DNA of 7,859 nucleotides from NCBI GenBank assembly GCA_051010055.1, contig JBPCVY010000178.1, forward strand, positions 1-7,859, given 5' to 3'. The translations under genes were made by a program, and so were the position numbers. The DNA is from CAJQND01 sp051010055 (GTDB lineage Bacteria > Pseudomonadota > Alphaproteobacteria > Rhizobiales > CAJQND01). Below are positions 6,327-7,859 of the stretch, piece after piece (position 1 is the stretch's first letter; the number at the start of each line of letters is the position of its first letter). The notes beneath the pieces were generated by a model, which was given only the letters and a program-made list of their open reading frames with translations, did not search any database and had not been told where the DNA came from.

Positions 6327-7157
6327 CTAGTGGGACAGAAGAACCGGCACCTTGGTGTTCTGAATAATATGCCTGGTGACGCCGCCGAACAGCTCCTCGC
6401 GCAACGGGGCATGGCTGTAAGCGCCCATCACCAGAACATCCGGGTCCGTCTCATCACAATGAGCGAGAATTGTCGGTCCCACGCCTTCGCGGTTGGCTGA
6501 CAGTTCTACCCGCTTGGCGTTGATGCCATGGCGGTTGAGATGGGCAATGATGTCACTCTTGCCTGGTGCGGCAGATTTCTTTTTCGAACCAACGACAGTG
6601 ACTACATCAAGCTGTTCTTTAGTTTCCAGAATTTGCATGGCATCGGAAAGAGCGCGCGCTGCCGGGCGGCTGCCATCCCAGCCGACGGTGGCAAGGCCCT
6701 TGAAGGGCCTTACCGCATAACCGTTTGGCACGAGAAGGATTGGCTTGCCCGACCGCAGCACCAACTCTTCAGCACGCACATGCCGTTTTGCACGTTCAGG
6801 GTTTGAATATTGCCCTATGAGCAGTAAGTCGTGGTAGCGGGCCGTTCTGGCGAGAATATCGTTGGGCTGGCCCTCTTCGGAAATCCAATGAACTTCGCCC
6901 TTGAAACCTTCATCGGTAATCAGATTGCGAAACCGGGTTTCGGTTTCACGGGCAGCATCATCTTCAGCCTTCTGCAACATCTTGCGGACATCGGCGGTAA
7001 CCCAGCGCCCCACATGGCCTTCGAACGAAACCGGCATATGAGCGTGAACACCGGTCAGGGCCGCGTCATACTTGTTGCACATCTGGATCGCGAATTTCAG
7101 AGCGGCCAGAGAGTTTTCACTTGCATTAAAAGCAATAGCCAAATCTTTGATTGCCAC
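6327..7157 (-). CDS. Universal stress protein, tandem UspA domains
   Basis: The 276 residues hold two UspA domains. The first spans about 1-145, with DLAIAFNASENS at 5-16 and ending in PILLVPNG at 139-146. The second spans about 153-276, with GLATVGWDGSRPAARAL at 154-170 and ending in VPVLLSH. The ATP-binding glycine motif (G-2X-G-9X-G-S/T) is only partly kept: the second domain has GAYSHAPLREE (245-255) then GGVTR (258-262), with Ser248 at the usual second glycine. The first domain has GQYSNPER and no GG-S/T. Nucleotide binding is therefore uncertain. Such proteins are cytoplasmic and linked to stress survival, with no defined reaction. The start is GTG at 7157, supported by a strong GGAGGAGGA Shine-Dalgarno 8 nt upstream. 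It converges on the dehydratase with a 22-bp gap. A hairpin separates it from the upstream dehydrogenase, so it is probably a separate transcription unit unrelated to the catabolic genes. Confidence 0.92.
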   Translation of the reverse strand: MAIKDLAIAFNASENSLAALKFAIQMCNKYDAALTGVHAHMPVSFEGHVGRWVTADVRKMLQKAEDDAARETETRFRNLITDEGFKGEVHWISEEGQPNDILARTARYHDLLLIGQYSNPERAKRHVRAEELVLRSGKPILLVPNGYAVRPFKGLATVGWDGSRPAARALSDAMQILETKEQLDVVTVVGSKKKSAAPGKSDIIAHLNRHGINAKRVELSANREGVGPTILAHCDETDPDVLVMGAYSHAPLREELFGGVTRHIIQNTKVPVLLSH

Positions 7158-7165
7158 GGGCGTAA

Positions 7166-7174
7166 TCCTCCTCC
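7166..7174 (-). promoter_or_regulatory. Strong Shine-Dalgarno before the GTG start of the universal stress gene
   Basis: The minus strand reads GGAGGAGGA, ending 8 nt before the GTG at 7157. This is the best ribosome binding site in the window and fixes the non-ATG start. Confidence 0.75.
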
Positions 7175-7211
7175 CAGATGTCAGCTACCTTCCCGATAAT
7201 CTAAGTTCAAA

Positions 7212-7250
7212 ATTCGGGCCGCCACTATTTCCATTCACGACGGCCCGAAT
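7212..7250 (-). terminator. Perfect 10-bp inverted repeat, probable terminator of the D-2-hydroxyacid dehydrogenase gene
   Basis: ATTCGGGCCG at 7212-7221 and CGGCCCGAAT at 7241-7250 are exact reverse complements, separated by a 19-nt loop. Read on the minus strand, the hairpin begins 69 nt after the dehydrogenase stop. A short T-run (AATTTTG) follows its 3' arm. The long loop and short T-run make it a weak rho-independent terminator. It could instead be a regulatory site for the stress-protein gene, whose start lies 54 nt further on. Confidence 0.5.
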
Positions 7251-7266
7251 CTGTAAGCGTTCTCGA

Positions 7267-7294
7267 ACTCAGCCCAGTCTTTTACTCAACCCAG
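7267..7294. repeat. Pair of 11-bp direct repeats
   Basis: ACTCAGCCCAG (7267-7277) and ACTCAACCCAG (7284-7294) differ at one base, and their starts are 17 bp apart. They sit between the dehydrogenase stop and the hairpin, upstream of the universal stress gene. They could be tandem half-sites for a regulator, or chance. Confidence 0.3.
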
Positions 7295-7318
7295 ACCGTT
7301 TTGGCAAAAAGCAGGAGT

Positions 7319-7859
7319 TTAGTTCACCACGTTTGATGGTGTACCGGCTTTGAAATTGTCCACATGGCTGATCACCTGGTCCCACAATGTCTGCATGGCT
7401 TCATCGCTGGCCCAGGCAACATGCGGGGTGATGATGACATTCGGGCGTTCCAAAATCACCTCGAACGGATGGCCGGGAACGGGCGGCTCGGATGTGAGGC
7501 AGTCAAAGCCAAGGCCCGAAATGAGGCCTTCGTCCAGAGCCTGAACGGCTGCTTCTTCATCCACAAGCCCACCACGTGACGCATTAATCAGAAGTGGTTT
7601 TTTTGCCATCTTCTTGAATTCGTTCATGGCAATCATGTTTTTGGTTGCCGGCATCAGTGGGCAGTGCAGGGTGATCACGTCGCTTTCCTCAAGCACCTGT
7701 TCGAAGGGTGTGTAAATCGGGCCAAGGCCTTCAACATTTTTGTGGGCGGCGAAAAGAACGCGCATGCCAAGGGCCCGGCCAAGGCGGGCAACCGACTGGC
7801 CAAGAATCCCTTCGCCCATGATACCAAGGGTTGAGCCGGCCAAATCCCGGATGGGATGG
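7319..7859 (-). CDS. D-isomer-specific 2-hydroxyacid dehydrogenase (hydroxypyruvate reductase-like), C-terminal part
   Basis: The frame is open to the right edge of the window and ends in TAA at 7319, giving about 180 visible residues of a family usually 310-330 long. The N-terminus is outside. The TTG at 7843 is internal, because the conserved residues HPIRD before it continue the family pattern. Counting from the Leu at 7843, the Rossmann motif is GEGILG (10-15). The catalytic triad is Arg90 (INASRGGLVDEE), Glu119 (GFDCLTSEPP) and His141 (NVIITPHVAWAS). The TPFEQVL, TLHCPL and HVAWASD segments closely recall E. coli HprA, so glycerate/hydroxypyruvate specificity is a fair guess. The strand after GMRVLFAAHK lacks the acidic residue common in strictly NAD-dependent members, so NADP use is possible. 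A hairpin after the stop probably isolates it from the stress-protein gene. It acts in the cytoplasm. A role in clearing two- or three-carbon hydroxyacids from the neighbouring pathway is inference. Confidence 0.88.
   Translation of the reverse strand, partial: HPIRDLAGSTLGIMGEGILGQSVARLGRALGMRVLFAAHKNVEGLGPIYTPFEQVLEESDVITLHCPLMPATKNMIAMNEFKKMAKKPLLINASRGGLVDEEAAVQALDEGLISGLGFDCLTSEPPVPGHPFEVILERPNVIITPHVAWASDEAMQTLWDQVISHVDNFKAGTPSNVVN

Noticed and set aside
6305..6340. Small hairpin (GGCT/AGCC) in the 22-bp gap between the dehydratase and stress-protein stops as a terminator
   Set aside because: The stem is only 4 bp and there is no T-run in the plus-strand direction; too weak to call.

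Overview
This 7,859-base window looks like ordinary chromosomal catabolic DNA from an alphaproteobacterium, probably of the Rhizobiales/Hyphomicrobiales type. That reading rests on the moderately high GC content judged by eye, the dense coding, and the gene families present; it is inference. There are no rRNA or tRNA genes, CRISPR arrays, phage genes or insertion sequences.

Layout. Positions 1-379 (+) hold the 3' end of a Tm-1-like (UPF0261) gene. It converges on a four-gene minus-strand operon running from 4395 down to 480. In transcription order the operon encodes a YbiC-like malate/lactate (LDH2) family dehydrogenase, an HpcH/HpaI-type 2-oxo-acid aldolase, a crotonase (enoyl-CoA hydratase/isomerase) family protein, and a CaiB/BaiF CoA-transferase. 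The gaps are 19, 50 and 1 nt, so co-transcription is likely. Diverging from it across a 166-bp intergenic region is a plus-strand IlvD/Edd-family sugar-acid dehydratase (4562-6304). It converges on a minus-strand tandem-domain universal stress protein (6327-7157, GTG start). The window ends inside a minus-strand D-2-hydroxyacid dehydrogenase related to hydroxypyruvate reductases (7319-7859), whose N-terminus lies outside.

How the genes may work together. The dehydratase and the HpaI-type aldolase form a plausible non-phosphorylative sugar-acid route: an aldonate is dehydrated to a 2-keto-3-deoxy acid, which is cleaved to pyruvate plus an aldehyde. The two hydroxyacid dehydrogenases could handle 2-hydroxy/2-oxo acids on either side of that route. 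The CoA-transferase and crotonase are not part of any textbook aldonate pathway, so their place in the same operon is the most intriguing feature. The crotonase also lacks both glutamates used by classical enoyl-CoA hydratases, so its reaction cannot be assumed.

Regulatory signals. The divergent intergenic region carries a near-perfect 22-bp palindrome (4433-4454), a good operator candidate. A perfect 10-bp inverted repeat (7212-7250) lies between the last two genes and may be a terminator. No transcriptional regulator is encoded in the window. Two operon genes appear to start with TTG and the stress protein with GTG, each behind a clear Shine-Dalgarno sequence.
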